Virus record (IMG/VR): IMGVR_UViG_3300046170_000450
Coordinates: 1 to 64,000 of that record
Origin: a virus
Reading direction: 5' to 3' (one strand)
DNA length: 64,000 bases
Shown here: positions 9,453 to 16,675 of the stretch, piece by piece
Layout: each line of letters begins with the position of its first letter
Position numbering within the stretch: position 1 is the first letter of the stretch
Notes under the pieces: model-generated
Told to the model about the DNA's origin: nothing
What the model saw: only the letters and a program-made list of their open reading frames with translations
The model's database searches: none
Position numbers and translations under genes: made by a program

Positions 9453-10391
9453 ATGGCAGACAAAAAAATATCACAACTTACAGAACTTACTTCAGCTAAC
9501 GCAACAACTGACATTTTGCCAGTTGTTGATACTAGTGCTGGAGAAACTAAGAAAATCTCATTAGATAATTTGCCAATGAGTGATGCTGCTATAGAGCAGT
9601 CTTACCCATACACAACGGACTTTATATCTGGCACAAAGCGGACACGTGACCTTACGACTATTGATAACACATCTGGGTATCAATATAACAGAAGTCTAAC
9701 CTCCGTATATGTTGGAAGCAATGTGACTTCAATTGATGATGCAGCATTTGAAAACACCAGCATGACCAGCATCACAATACCCGACACTGTTACCAGCATT
9801 GGGGATGATGGACTTATTGACTGCGATAACCTAACGGAGATTACCATTCCCAACAGCGTCACAAGCATCGGGAGTAGCGCATTCCGCTATTGCTCAAGTC
9901 TTACCAGTGTTTCTCTTCCCTATGGAATTACTTCACTTAGTGATAGTATTTTCAAGAGTTGCTCAAGTCTTACCAGCATAACTATTCCAGATAGTGTGAC
10001 CTCGATTGGGAATGGTGCATTTCAGCTCACAGGCCTAAACAGCATTACGATTCCAGATAGCGTTACTTCGATTAACACTCGTGTTTTCAGTGATTGCCCA
10101 AGTCTTACCAGTGTAACTATTGGTGATGGTGTAACATCGATTGGGAATTATTCTTTTGCATCCTGTTCCAGTCTTACCAGTATAACTGTTCCAGATGGTG
10201 TTACTTCGATTGGTAGTGGTAGTTTTTATTACTGCACAAGTCTAGCTACAGTCAACTGTCTGGCTACCACCGCTCCAACTTTAGGTTTTGGTGTATTTAG
10301 CGGTATTTTAGCTACTGAAATTCACGTTCCAGTGGGGGCAACAGGCTACGAAGCTACATATGGAGGTTTGACAGTCGTCTTCGATTTATAG
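9453..10391 (+). CDS. BspA-type leucine-rich-repeat fibre-like protein, copy 2
   Basis: 312 residues, tandem paralogue of the preceding gene with the same N-terminal module, about nine LRR_5 repeats and the same C-terminal motif. The nine-base junction (TAATAAATACT then ATG) copies the sequence in front of copy 1 but lacks a good AAGTGTAA, so it is probably read from the upstream promoter. The two copies are similar at the ends and diverged in the repeats, as expected if the repeat face is under selection for binding specificity (inference). Confidence 0.8.
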   Translation: MADKKISQLTELTSANATTDILPVVDTSAGETKKISLDNLPMSDAAIEQSYPYTTDFISGTKRTRDLTTIDNTSGYQYNRSLTSVYVGSNVTSIDDAAFENTSMTSITIPDTVTSIGDDGLIDCDNLTEITIPNSVTSIGSSAFRYCSSLTSVSLPYGITSLSDSIFKSCSSLTSITIPDSVTSIGNGAFQLTGLNSITIPDSVTSINTRVFSDCPSLTSVTIGDGVTSIGNYSFASCSSLTSITVPDGVTSIGSGSFYYCTSLATVNCLATTAPTLGFGVFSGILATEIHVPVGATGYEATYGGLTVVFDL

Positions 10392-10419
10392 TTGACTTTT
10401 AAAGACCTAGATATATCAT
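10392..10419 (+). promoter_or_regulatory. Sigma70-type promoter, leaderless start at 10426
   Basis: TTGACT, 16-base spacer, TATCAT, then six bases to ATG. The expected transcription start coincides with the A of the ATG. Confidence 0.65.
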
Positions 10420-10425
10420 ATAAAT

Positions 10426-11227
10426 ATGAGTAAACAACTACACTTCGTATCTGGTCTTCCAAGAGCTTGCTCAACGCTGCTCTGTAATCTACTTGCACAG
10501 AACCCAAAGGTTCACGCTACGCCCTACTAGTGCCTTGCACGAAATAGGCTATATCGCTCGACAGGTCTTTCAGACCGAAGAGGCTAAAGCAGTGGATAAA
10601 AAAAATGTCCTTGAGCCTATGTATCTGGACTACGTCAGGGCTGGCTGTGAGAATGCTTTCAACAGCATCACCGACAGACCCGTAGTGGTAGACAAGTGTC
10701 GCTCTTGGATTGGTCACTTAGACCAGCTCTTCAAGGTGTGGGAAGATGCTAAGGTTCTTGTTCCTGTTCGTGACATTAGAGGTGTTTTGTCTAGTATGGA
10801 GAAGAAGCGTAGACAGCATCCAGAAGTGTTCAACGGTATTGAGCAACAGAATCCGCAGAACTGGACGACTATTGATAAACGTGTAAATGGCTGGCTACAA
10901 AGCCCTCCTATTGGAATCGCTATCGAACGCTTGCACGAAGCCAAGGAACGCTTTGGTGATAGGCTTATGTTTGTTCACGCCGATGACTTAACAGAGAACC
11001 CTCAAGACACAATGAACAAAGTCTGGGAGTATCTGGGCGAAGAACCATTCATCCACAATACTTCTAACGTCGAGCAATACACTCAGGAGTATGATGTTGG
11101 CTTCCCCTACGGAGACCACGTCATCCGTCAAGAAATTAAACCTTTAGTAAAAGACTGGCACGAGACATTAGGTCGCCAGCTATCAGAACAACTCAATCAA
11201 AAATTTAACTGGATTAACGAACTATGA
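10426..11227 (+). CDS. Sulfotransferase family protein with +1 frameshift
   Basis: The first frame starts at 10426 and gives MSKQLHFVSGLPRACSTLLC, a textbook 5'-phosphosulfate loop of PAPS-dependent sulfotransferases (GLPRACSTLL), but it stops at TAG 10528-10530. Moving +1 at CCC-T (10522-10525) joins it to a frame that stays open to 11227 and carries the second PAPS-binding region (VPVRDIRGVLSSM, about residue 105 of the joined protein) and a helical C-terminus. The joined protein is about 266 residues, a normal family length. So the gene is either frameshifted in the sequence, decoded by +1 frameshifting, or recently inactivated. It sits between fibre-like genes and a DUF4376-like gene, so modification of a surface glycan or fibre is possible. 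Confidence 0.75.
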
Positions 11228-11793
11228 AAAACGCCCTAATTAATATTGAATCAAAACGAATCATCAGAGTAAAAGACGATGATTTTTTAAATGTACCCGA
11301 ATTTGCAGAAGTAGTATCTATTTCTAATGCTAAAGCCAGCATCTTTGAATCTTCGACCGAACCAATGTTCTTAATTAGCAACGAGGTTGTTAGCTTAGAT
11401 GAAAAGATGGCTACAGAAAGACAAGAGAGAAAAGAAGAGCGGTTTGCAGAAAATTCAGACCTGTTTAGATCTCGCAAAATTCAAGAAATCAAAAAAGGTA
11501 GAGATGCAGAATATAATGCAATTCTTGTGACCAGCGATGGTCTACAATTCAAATCAGATTTAGAAACTATTATTGACGTAAAGACTTTGATCGAAATCCT
11601 ACCAGATGGTGGCTCCTTTGTTGGTTATAAGTCGGCAGACGGCTCTTACAATGTGATTACTAAAGAACAATTTCAGACAGCAATCACAGAAGGTATAGAA
11701 AGAAAGTCTGCCGCATTCGCTAAAGAGGCGCAACTTGTCGAGGCTGTAACTGCCGCCACAACACTGGCAGAATTAGAAGCAATTGTTTGGTAA
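11224..11793 (+). CDS. DUF4376-like tail/fibre-associated protein
   Basis: 189 residues; the ATG overlaps the sulfotransferase stop by four bases. The middle and C-terminal part (AEYNAILVTSDGLQFKSDLE, then TKEQFQTAITEGIERKSAAF and a closing AATTLAELEAIVW) resembles the DUF4376 module found at the ends of phage tail-fibre or fibre-assembly proteins. A charged helical region (about 60-100) precedes it. The location after the LRR proteins fits a fibre accessory role; family assignment is from pattern memory only. Confidence 0.55.
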   Translation: MKNALINIESKRIIRVKDDDFLNVPEFAEVVSISNAKASIFESSTEPMFLISNEVVSLDEKMATERQERKEERFAENSDLFRSRKIQEIKKGRDAEYNAILVTSDGLQFKSDLETIIDVKTLIEILPDGGSFVGYKSADGSYNVITKEQFQTAITEGIERKSAAFAKEAQLVEAVTAATTLAELEAIVW

Positions 11794-12038
11794 TGAGAAT
11801 AACCATAAAGGCTGACCCCTCAAAATCTAGGGGAAAATCTTATTATTGGAATCTAGCCGAGGCTATGTCACAAGGACTAGCCTCGGTTTTTGGGTTAAAC
11901 GCCAACCTAACCTTCTCTGCTTATTGCGGATACTGGAAACAAGAAAATCTCCCGATAAGGGGAAAATTTTATAAATTTATTAATTTTTTGTTTCAAGATA
12001 AATATCATTGCCAGAACGCTTGGAAGAATTTAACTTGA
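11793..12038 (+). CDS. Doubtful small ORF containing a terminator
   Basis: 81 codons from an ATG that overlaps the previous stop (TAATG). The ORF is crossed by a very strong intrinsic terminator at 11857-11891, so most transcripts arriving from upstream would end inside it. The sequence shows no recognised domain. Coupling to the upstream gene argues for a real start; the terminator argues against a full product. Confidence 0.25.
   Translation: MRITIKADPSKSRGKSYYWNLAEAMSQGLASVFGLNANLTFSAYCGYWKQENLPIRGKFYKFINFLFQDKYHCQNAWKNLT
11857..11891 (+). terminator. Intrinsic terminator of the fibre unit
   Basis: Perfect nine-base stem CCGAGGCTA / TAGCCTCGG with a twelve-base loop, followed by TTTTT. 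Ends transcription of the 8.5-11.8 kb unit. Confidence 0.85.
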
Positions 12039-12063
12039 CAAAAGTACTTTTTTGTGATATCAT
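12035..12063 (+). promoter_or_regulatory. Sigma70-type promoter, leaderless start at 12071
   Basis: TTGACA, 17-base spacer, TATCAT, seven bases, ATG. Confidence 0.7.
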
Positions 12064-12070
12064 TTGTAAA

Positions 12071-12247
12071 ATGAGCAAATGGACGGAACAACAAAGAGGC
12101 GCCTTCTGGAAAAAAGAAGGCAAAAATGGCAAATATTTGGCTGGATATGTAGTCATAGACGGGAAGAAACACCCCGTAACGGTTTTTCCAAACAAGTTCA
12201 AAGAAAAAGAAGCTCAGCCAGAGTTTATTATTTACGAAACTTTTTAA
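12071..12247 (+). CDS. Small DUF736-like protein, 58 aa
   Basis: The start at 12071 is chosen because it sits seven bases after a clear -10 box; the longer frame upstream would begin before the promoter. The motif GAFWKKEGKNGKYLAGYV followed by KHPVTVFPNKFK and a closing FIIYETF resembles the small DUF736 family of phages and plasmids, whose function is unknown. First gene of an early unit. Confidence 0.65.
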   Translation: MSKWTEQQRGAFWKKEGKNGKYLAGYVVIDGKKHPVTVFPNKFKEKEAQPEFIIYETF

Positions 12248-12255
12248 CTTTTTGC

Positions 12256-12283
12256 TTGACTTTGTTATTTTTTATGGCATTAT
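12256..12283 (+). promoter_or_regulatory. Sigma70-type promoter, leaderless start at 12291
   Basis: TTGACT, 16-base spacer, CATTAT, seven bases, ATG. Confidence 0.65.
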
Positions 12284-12290
12284 ACGTCAT

Positions 12291-12482
12291 ATGGCTAAAA
12301 AAACAAAACCAGGCGCTGATTTAAGAGCGCCGAATCCCGCAAAAAGAAAACTAATGGGTCGCTCAAGCGGTCATCTAGTTCATAACGATCATGTCGGTCA
12401 TCTGGTTACTCCAAAGATTGACAAGGCTATCAAAAATAATCTAGAGAAGCGTTCGACGAAATCAAATGCTTCAGCACTATGA
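12291..12482 (+). CDS. Small basic protein, 63 aa
   Basis: Begins MAKKTKPGADLRAPNPAKRK and is strongly basic, with a His-rich middle (HLVHNDHVGHLV). No domain recognised. The start is fixed by the promoter seven bases upstream. It overlaps the next gene by four bases (ATGA-type coupling). A nucleic-acid-binding role would fit its charge but is not shown. Confidence 0.6.
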   Translation: MAKKTKPGADLRAPNPAKRKLMGRSSGHLVHNDHVGHLVTPKIDKAIKNNLEKRSTKSNASAL

Positions 12483-13006
12483 AAAAACAAATAGAACTAA
12501 TTCAACTTTGGGGTATTAGAGGTTGGTTAATATACTACGCTCCAAAGCCCATAAGCTATATCGGAAATTTATGGAATTGGATGTTTCCAATGTATCGTGA
12601 AACCTTTTTAGACAAAATGAGCATTTTCTTAAAGCCTCGCCAGCGATGGATTAAGAAGCATATCGAATATAATAGTTGGTGCGATAAGGTTGAACTTATT
12701 CCGAAGTTTCTCTTTGGTTGTGTTATTCATTATGTCGATGAAGAAAAGTGTTTCAAGCGCATTGATTTTGATGCTACTCCAGAACATAAAAAGTTTGCAG
12801 ACGAACTGAGGAAGTGTTATGAGTATGCAAAGAATGGTCGCGACGATCTCGGAAAACAGATTGAAGATGCTTATGATAACCTTCCAGAAGGTGGAACTTA
12901 TGAAGAAAAATATGGTGAAGTGAATCGCTTAGAAACGGAGATTAGAAAGTTAGATAAACGTTATATGGCTTGGATTGTATCGAATAAAGACTATATGTGG
13001 GTATAA
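12479..13006 (+). CDS. Conserved-looking phage protein, 175 aa
   Basis: Unrecognised. It has a Trp/Tyr-rich N-terminal half (LIYYAPKPISYIGNLWNWMF) with weak hydrophobic segments, a KVELIPKFLFGCVIHYVDEE core, and a helical acidic C-terminal half (about 95-165). Translationally coupled to the 63-aa gene upstream. Function unknown. Confidence 0.6.
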   Translation: MKKQIELIQLWGIRGWLIYYAPKPISYIGNLWNWMFPMYRETFLDKMSIFLKPRQRWIKKHIEYNSWCDKVELIPKFLFGCVIHYVDEEKCFKRIDFDATPEHKKFADELRKCYEYAKNGRDDLGKQIEDAYDNLPEGGTYEEKYGEVNRLETEIRKLDKRYMAWIVSNKDYMWV

Positions 13007-13008
13007 TC

Positions 13009-13173
13009 ATGAATGCGATAGACACAATTGATATGTATATAGCTAAGTGCAAAGAAAGCTTATCCTACCATAAACACTTAAACAATGCAATGGCATGCCA
13101 GAAATGGGGTAATCGTTTAAAAATCCTAGAATCAGCAAAACTCGTTATTAAAAATATTGACAAAGGAATATGA
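13009..13173 (+). CDS. Small helical protein, 54 aa
   Basis: ATG two bases after the previous stop; ends in ATGA shared with the next start. The sequence (MNAIDTIDMYIAKCKESLSY...) looks like two amphipathic helices. Function unknown; the gene is supported by tight packing on both sides. Confidence 0.5.
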   Translation: MNAIDTIDMYIAKCKESLSYHKHLNNAMACQKWGNRLKILESAKLVIKNIDKGI

Positions 13174-13352
13174 GAACAATAGCAGCATTAACACTCTTTT
13201 GGATAGGCGATTTAATCGCTAAGATCTTTTTACGACATGAATTGACAGCACAGATTATGTATAAGCCATATCGTAGAATCATGATCCTATCTAGCGAAAT
13301 TGATAATAAACAGAAGGTTTGGAAAAAGGTTGACAACAACGAGGAACTTTAA
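13170..13352 (+). CDS. Small membrane-anchored protein, 60 aa
   Basis: Overlaps the upstream stop by four bases. Residues 3-19 (TIAALTLFWIGDLIAKI) are hydrophobic, a possible N-terminal membrane anchor. The last codons (KKVDNNEEL) overlap the TTGACA of the next promoter, so coding and promoter information are shared there. Confidence 0.5.
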   Translation: MRTIAALTLFWIGDLIAKIFLRHELTAQIMYKPYRRIMILSSEIDNKQKVWKKVDNNEEL

Positions 13353-13358
13353 TATAAT
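13330..13358 (+). promoter_or_regulatory. Consensus sigma70 promoter, leaderless start at 13365
   Basis: Perfect TTGACA, 17-base spacer and perfect TATAAT, then six bases to ATG. The strongest-looking promoter in the window; the -35 box lies inside the end of the upstream gene. Confidence 0.8.
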
Positions 13359-13364
13359 AATATT

Positions 13365-13637
13365 ATGAATAAAGAAGTAGTAACAAAAGTAAGTATTAAG
13401 TCGTCTAATCTCAACTGGAATCCAATCTTCAATAGCATCCAAGTTGGCCCCGATGACGAGGCCGCTGGTTCTTTCCTGACCATACGCGGAAATGATGAGC
13501 AAAACGACAGTGCTAAAATCTCCCTCGACTGGGAGGAGTGGGACGAACTCGTAAAAGTTGTTTCTAAGTATCGTAAAGATTGGGAATGGGATGCTGATGG
13601 GAATCCTGTAGTAAAGGTGTATACCACATCACAGTAA
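13365..13637 (+). CDS. Hypothetical early protein, 90 aa
   Basis: Acidic protein with beta-rich N-terminal half (VSIKSSNLNWNPIFNSIQVG) and a DWEEWDELVKVVSKYRKDWE helix. Directly behind a perfect consensus promoter, so probably highly expressed early in infection (inference). Function unknown. Confidence 0.6.
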   Translation: MNKEVVTKVSIKSSNLNWNPIFNSIQVGPDDEAAGSFLTIRGNDEQNDSAKISLDWEEWDELVKVVSKYRKDWEWDADGNPVVKVYTTSQ

Positions 13638-13644
13638 GAGGAAT

Positions 13645-14169
13645 ATGAAAATAACAATAGAGCAGTACAAAGAAAAATTCAGCTACGAAACTGAATGCGA
13701 TTCAATAGATATGAGTGAACTGGCTGATAAGCTATATACTCTATGCATCACCGCTGGATATTACCCCGATTCTGTAGGAGAATGCTTCTACACAAAAGGT
13801 CAAGAAATGACAGCACATCTTTATCCAGATGATAACGCCGATCATGATGATGATAATTCTATGATTGATTGGATGAAATACGATCCAGAAGTAGATGAAT
13901 CGATTGTAGTTAAAAGTCGATATGGGACTGAACGAAAATTTACTATCTTAGGTATGAATTGTGTTGAATATTCTTTTGAAGATGATGGTCATGTTGGATA
14001 TTCTCGAAATGATGATGGTAGTCTATATTCAGTTGACCCAAGTGGTGGACCGTATATCGGTATCGGCACAAATCTCGGTGATGTGCATAAGGAATTAGAA
14101 TGCTTAACTGTTACAAAAATTAAAGCGGATGAGAATAAAGCAGGGACTTACTATCTCACAGTAAAATAA
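13645..14169 (+). CDS. Hypothetical protein, 174 aa, paralogue of 14746 gene
   Basis: Preceded by AGAGGAAT, a good ribosome site. Residues 1-55 (MKITIEQYKEKFSYETECDS, then LADKLYTLCITAGYYPDSVG) are clearly related to the 74-aa protein at 14746-14970. The rest is an acidic linker and a C-terminal domain ending in GTYYLTVK. Family unknown; the shared N-terminal module suggests gene duplication within the operon. Confidence 0.6.
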   Translation: MKITIEQYKEKFSYETECDSIDMSELADKLYTLCITAGYYPDSVGECFYTKGQEMTAHLYPDDNADHDDDNSMIDWMKYDPEVDESIVVKSRYGTERKFTILGMNCVEYSFEDDGHVGYSRNDDGSLYSVDPSGGPYIGIGTNLGDVHKELECLTVTKIKADENKAGTYYLTVK

Positions 14170-14171
14170 AT

Positions 14172-14471
14172 ATGGAAAACAAACCAGATAATTGGGTAGT
14201 AGTAAAAGTCGGAAAGACTCTCTATAAAGTCCTTGCGGGCTGGAGTGGTGGATATCTCGATGGCGATAGTTGGAAACTCAATAGTGGTATCTCTGAAGTG
14301 AAAGAAGATGGAGACTATTGGCTATTCATTGGTCAAAGCGGTAGCGTCTATAAATGCCATAAAGAAGGTTATGGTACAAAAATGAATAATCACGGAATCC
14401 TTAAACAGTTACTTGAAATAGATGGTACTAAATTAATGGATGAAGAAACAGATTGGATGAAATTAGTATAA
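14172..14471 (+). CDS. Hypothetical protein, 99 aa
   Basis: Compact beta-rich protein (NWVVVKVGKTLYKVLAGWSG, DYWLFIGQSGSVYKCHKEGY) with alternating hydrophobic positions. Two bases after the previous stop. No family recognised. Confidence 0.55.
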   Translation: MENKPDNWVVVKVGKTLYKVLAGWSGGYLDGDSWKLNSGISEVKEDGDYWLFIGQSGSVYKCHKEGYGTKMNNHGILKQLLEIDGTKLMDEETDWMKLV

Positions 14472-14475
14472 AATT

Positions 14476-14742
14476 ATGAGAAAAACAAATGGTATTAAAG
14501 TAAATGCAGAATTAGATGATAAAGCCTTCGCTGTTGGAGATTTTATTCAGCAGTTAGGTGAAGTACAAGACCAGAAGTTCGAAGCTCTTTGGAAGGAATG
14601 TAAAGAAAAAGAATGGATTAAAGGCATGGACGAAGCGAATGCAAAAGATTGGCTCTTTGATTATATCTTTAATGGCTGGGAAAAGGATAGTCTTGGTTTT
14701 TACAAAAGCTTTAGCGAATACTGCGGAGCAGATTGGGAATAA
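14476..14742 (+). CDS. Hypothetical protein, 88 aa
   Basis: Helical and Trp-rich (EALWKECKEKEWIKGMDEAN, then DWLFDYIFNGW). Part of the same tightly packed operon. Function unknown. Confidence 0.55.
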   Translation: MRKTNGIKVNAELDDKAFAVGDFIQQLGEVQDQKFEALWKECKEKEWIKGMDEANAKDWLFDYIFNGWEKDSLGFYKSFSEYCGADWE

Positions 14743-14745
14743 ATT

Positions 14746-14970
14746 ATGAAAATTACAATAGAACATTACGAAGAAAAATTTACATATGAAGGACGCGATG
14801 ATCTCTGTATTTCAGAATTGATTGAACGTTTATACGGTCTATGTATCGCTGTTGGCTATCACCCCGAAAGTGTTGGTGGTGCAATGTATGATAAGGGTCA
14901 AGACGTATGCCAAGTAGAACCCGAAAATAATATTTATGAATATGAAGAAGTCTCTAAACGAACAAAATAA
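14746..14970 (+). CDS. Hypothetical protein, 74 aa, short paralogue of 13645 gene
   Basis: MKITIEHYEEKFTYEGRDDL followed by LYGLCIAVGYHPESVGGAMY repeats the N-terminal module of the 174-aa protein 1.1 kb upstream. The C-terminal domain of the longer paralogue is missing. Function unknown. Confidence 0.55.
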   Translation: MKITIEHYEEKFTYEGRDDLCISELIERLYGLCIAVGYHPESVGGAMYDKGQDVCQVEPENNIYEYEEVSKRTK

Positions 14971-15064
14971 GAACAAATCTCTTATGCTTTATGAAAAAAT
15001 TATTATCGGAGTGTTTTCTCTATGCTCGGTTGTGTGGTTATTTCTTTGGTTAAGTTTTTTGTAA
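14942..15064 (+). CDS. Small membrane protein, 40 aa
   Basis: The ATG at 14942 lies inside the end of the previous gene, in another frame. Ten to sixteen mostly polar residues are followed by one clear transmembrane helix (KIIIGVFSLCSVVWLFLWLS). A shorter version from 14984 is possible. Supported by a strong membrane segment in a packed operon, otherwise unrecognised. Confidence 0.45.
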   Translation: MKKSLNEQNKNKSLMLYEKIIIGVFSLCSVVWLFLWLSFL

Positions 15065-15071
15065 AAAACCC

Positions 15072-15100
15072 TTGACAATTTTAAAAATTTCAAATAAGAT
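15072..15100 (+). promoter_or_regulatory. Sigma70-type promoter with leader
   Basis: TTGACA, 17-base spacer, TAAGAT. Unlike most early promoters here it has a leader, and the downstream start uses an AGGAAC ribosome site. Confidence 0.65.
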
Positions 15101-15163
15101 TGTCTCCATAATAAATTAATAATTATGTGCAAAGGAACTTTCTCATACTCTAACAGGAACAGA

Positions 15164-15493
15164 ATGAATAAAAATATGAAATACGAAGAACTACAAAAAA
15201 AAGTAATTGAGTGGGCAAAGGATCGAAATATCCTTGAAAACTCAAACGCAATCAAGCAAATAAGCAAAACCCAAGAAGAGTTGGATGAAACGCTTGATGC
15301 CCTAAAGCGACTTGAGCAGGGTGAAGAATCTATACTTGAAGTTGCAGACGGAATCGGAGATATGTTGGTAACAATTATTTTGCTTGCAAAGATTGTTGGG
15401 TTAGATTCGGTCGATTGTTTGGCTGATGCTTATGATGAAATCAAAGATCGTAAGGGCAAAATGGTCAATGGTCTATTTGTAAAGGAGAAATAA
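15164..15493 (+). CDS. MazG-like nucleotide pyrophosphohydrolase
   Basis: 109 residues from the ATG at 15164, which has AGGAAC seven bases upstream; an ATG at 15125 in the same frame is an alternative. The all-helical MazG signature is visible: KTQEELDETLDAL (the EExxE metal site) and VADGIGDMLVTIILLAKIVG (the second ExxD-type metal site), ending YDEIKDRKGKMVNG. Such enzymes hydrolyse (d)NTPs or alarmone-like nucleotides; phage versions are thought to adjust the nucleotide pool or host stress signalling. Confidence 0.85.
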   Translation: MNKNMKYEELQKKVIEWAKDRNILENSNAIKQISKTQEELDETLDALKRLEQGEESILEVADGIGDMLVTIILLAKIVGLDSVDCLADAYDEIKDRKGKMVNGLFVKEK

Positions 15494-15494
15494 T

Positions 15495-15779
15495 ATGATT
15501 ACAGTATTAGAAGACGCAAAAATTACTTATCAACGCATTTGTTGGTGTGTTCCAGTAGAATACAATGGCGACAAATACATGATTGTTGCTGATGAAGACG
15601 ACAATCAAGGCGATCACGCCATCCATGAATATGATGAAGATAGCAGGTACAATATCGGCGACCAATATAATGGCGATGACTATGATGATCTTTTTGAAAA
15701 CATCATTGAAGTTATGATGGATTGTGGAGAATTGTCTAGCGGTCTTGAAAAAGGAACTATGGTAGAATTGGAGGATTAA
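15495..15779 (+). CDS. Hypothetical acidic protein, 94 aa
   Basis: Preceded by AAGGAGAAATAAT, a strong ribosome site that overlaps the MazG stop. Extremely acidic in the middle (ADEDDNQGDHAIHEYDEDS). No domain recognised. A DNA-mimic role is conceivable from charge alone but not shown. Confidence 0.6.
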   Translation: MITVLEDAKITYQRICWCVPVEYNGDKYMIVADEDDNQGDHAIHEYDEDSRYNIGDQYNGDDYDDLFENIIEVMMDCGELSSGLEKGTMVELED

Positions 15780-15781
15780 AT

Positions 15782-16318
15782 ATGAAATATGAACTTACAG
15801 CACAAGGTTATGGCGGAGAATTTGCAATGGGCAAAGTATGTCCAGAACTTGTAGAACAATTACAGGACGAAGATGTATTCCCCGATGATATTGTTGAAGC
15901 TTGGCATGAAACAGACGACTTGGAGCATATTACATCTTGTTTTGAAAATACTGATTTTGTCGTAACGGACGAAGAAGATGAAACTGTATATGAAGGGGAG
16001 TTGGAATGCTCACATTCTCGTGAAGCTTACACCCTTGAATGTGGGTTTAAAGAATACACGCCAGTTATGCAATGTATATCCTCAGAAAAGGGCTTGTTTT
16101 TTACTGCTACGTTCGAGACAGACGATTTCGATGTCCAAAAACTACAAACAAAATATGTTGAAACTGATTTCGGATGCTTTGTGGAGAAAGTGACTTATGA
16201 CGGAAAAGAATTAGAACTTGATTTTGATGATTATTCTGTCCAGAATAAAGGTTTTGACGCTAAAGTTGGATGGGTTAATCCAAAGTGGCATGAAAAAAAA
16301 TATTGTGAAGACGAGTAA
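15782..16318 (+). CDS. Hypothetical acidic protein, 178 aa
   Basis: Ribosome site TTGGAGGATT overlaps the previous stop. Acidic N-terminal half, with a Cys-containing centre (ECSHSREAYTLECGFKEYTP) and an FETDDFDVQKLQTKY segment. No family recognised. Ends in TAAATG immediately before speD. Confidence 0.6.
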   Translation: MKYELTAQGYGGEFAMGKVCPELVEQLQDEDVFPDDIVEAWHETDDLEHITSCFENTDFVVTDEEDETVYEGELECSHSREAYTLECGFKEYTPVMQCISSEKGLFFTATFETDDFDVQKLQTKYVETDFGCFVEKVTYDGKELELDFDDYSVQNKGFDAKVGWVNPKWHEKKYCEDE

Positions 16319-16675
16319 ATGAATCTAGCTAAACACATTATTCTTGATCTGTATGATTGTGATTTTGATTTGATAAATTCTGTTGAGTATGTCGAATCAG
16401 CACTGACAAAAGCTGTGGAAATATCTGAATGTAAAATATTAAATAAATATTTTCATAAATTTTCTCCGCAAGGAGTCACGGGAATTATTTGTGTTTGTGA
16501 ATCTCATTTCTCTATTCACACATGGCCTGAACATAATTACGTAGCGATTGATATTTTTTGTTGCAAAGAAAATACGAAAAAATCAATAGAATATCTATGC
16601 GAAAAGTTTAAATCCAAAAACAAATCAATAAAAACTGTCAATAGAGGCGAAATTCATGAAGATAACATCGGCTAA
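16319..16675 (+). CDS. speD: S-adenosylmethionine decarboxylase, bacterial SpeD type
   Basis: 118 residues, the size of the short class-1B enzymes. The cleavage and active-site segment CESHFSIHTWPEHNYVAIDI is intact: Ser62 would become the pyruvoyl group after cleavage at Glu61-Ser62, with His67 and Cys82 as the other catalytic residues, matching the Ser63/His68/Cys83 spacing known for the Thermotoga enzyme. It decarboxylates AdoMet to supply aminopropyl groups. The end overlaps speE by 20 bases, so the pair is a coupled polyamine module. Confidence 0.95.
   Translation: MNLAKHIILDLYDCDFDLINSVEYVESALTKAVEISECKILNKYFHKFSPQGVTGIICVCESHFSIHTWPEHNYVAIDIFCCKENTKKSIEYLCEKFKSKNKSIKTVNRGEIHEDNIG

Noticed and set aside
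11787-11792. TTG start giving two extra residues for the small ORF after the DUF4376-like gene
   Set aside because: The ATG at 11793 is coupled to the upstream stop (TAATG) and is the more likely start, if the ORF is real at all.
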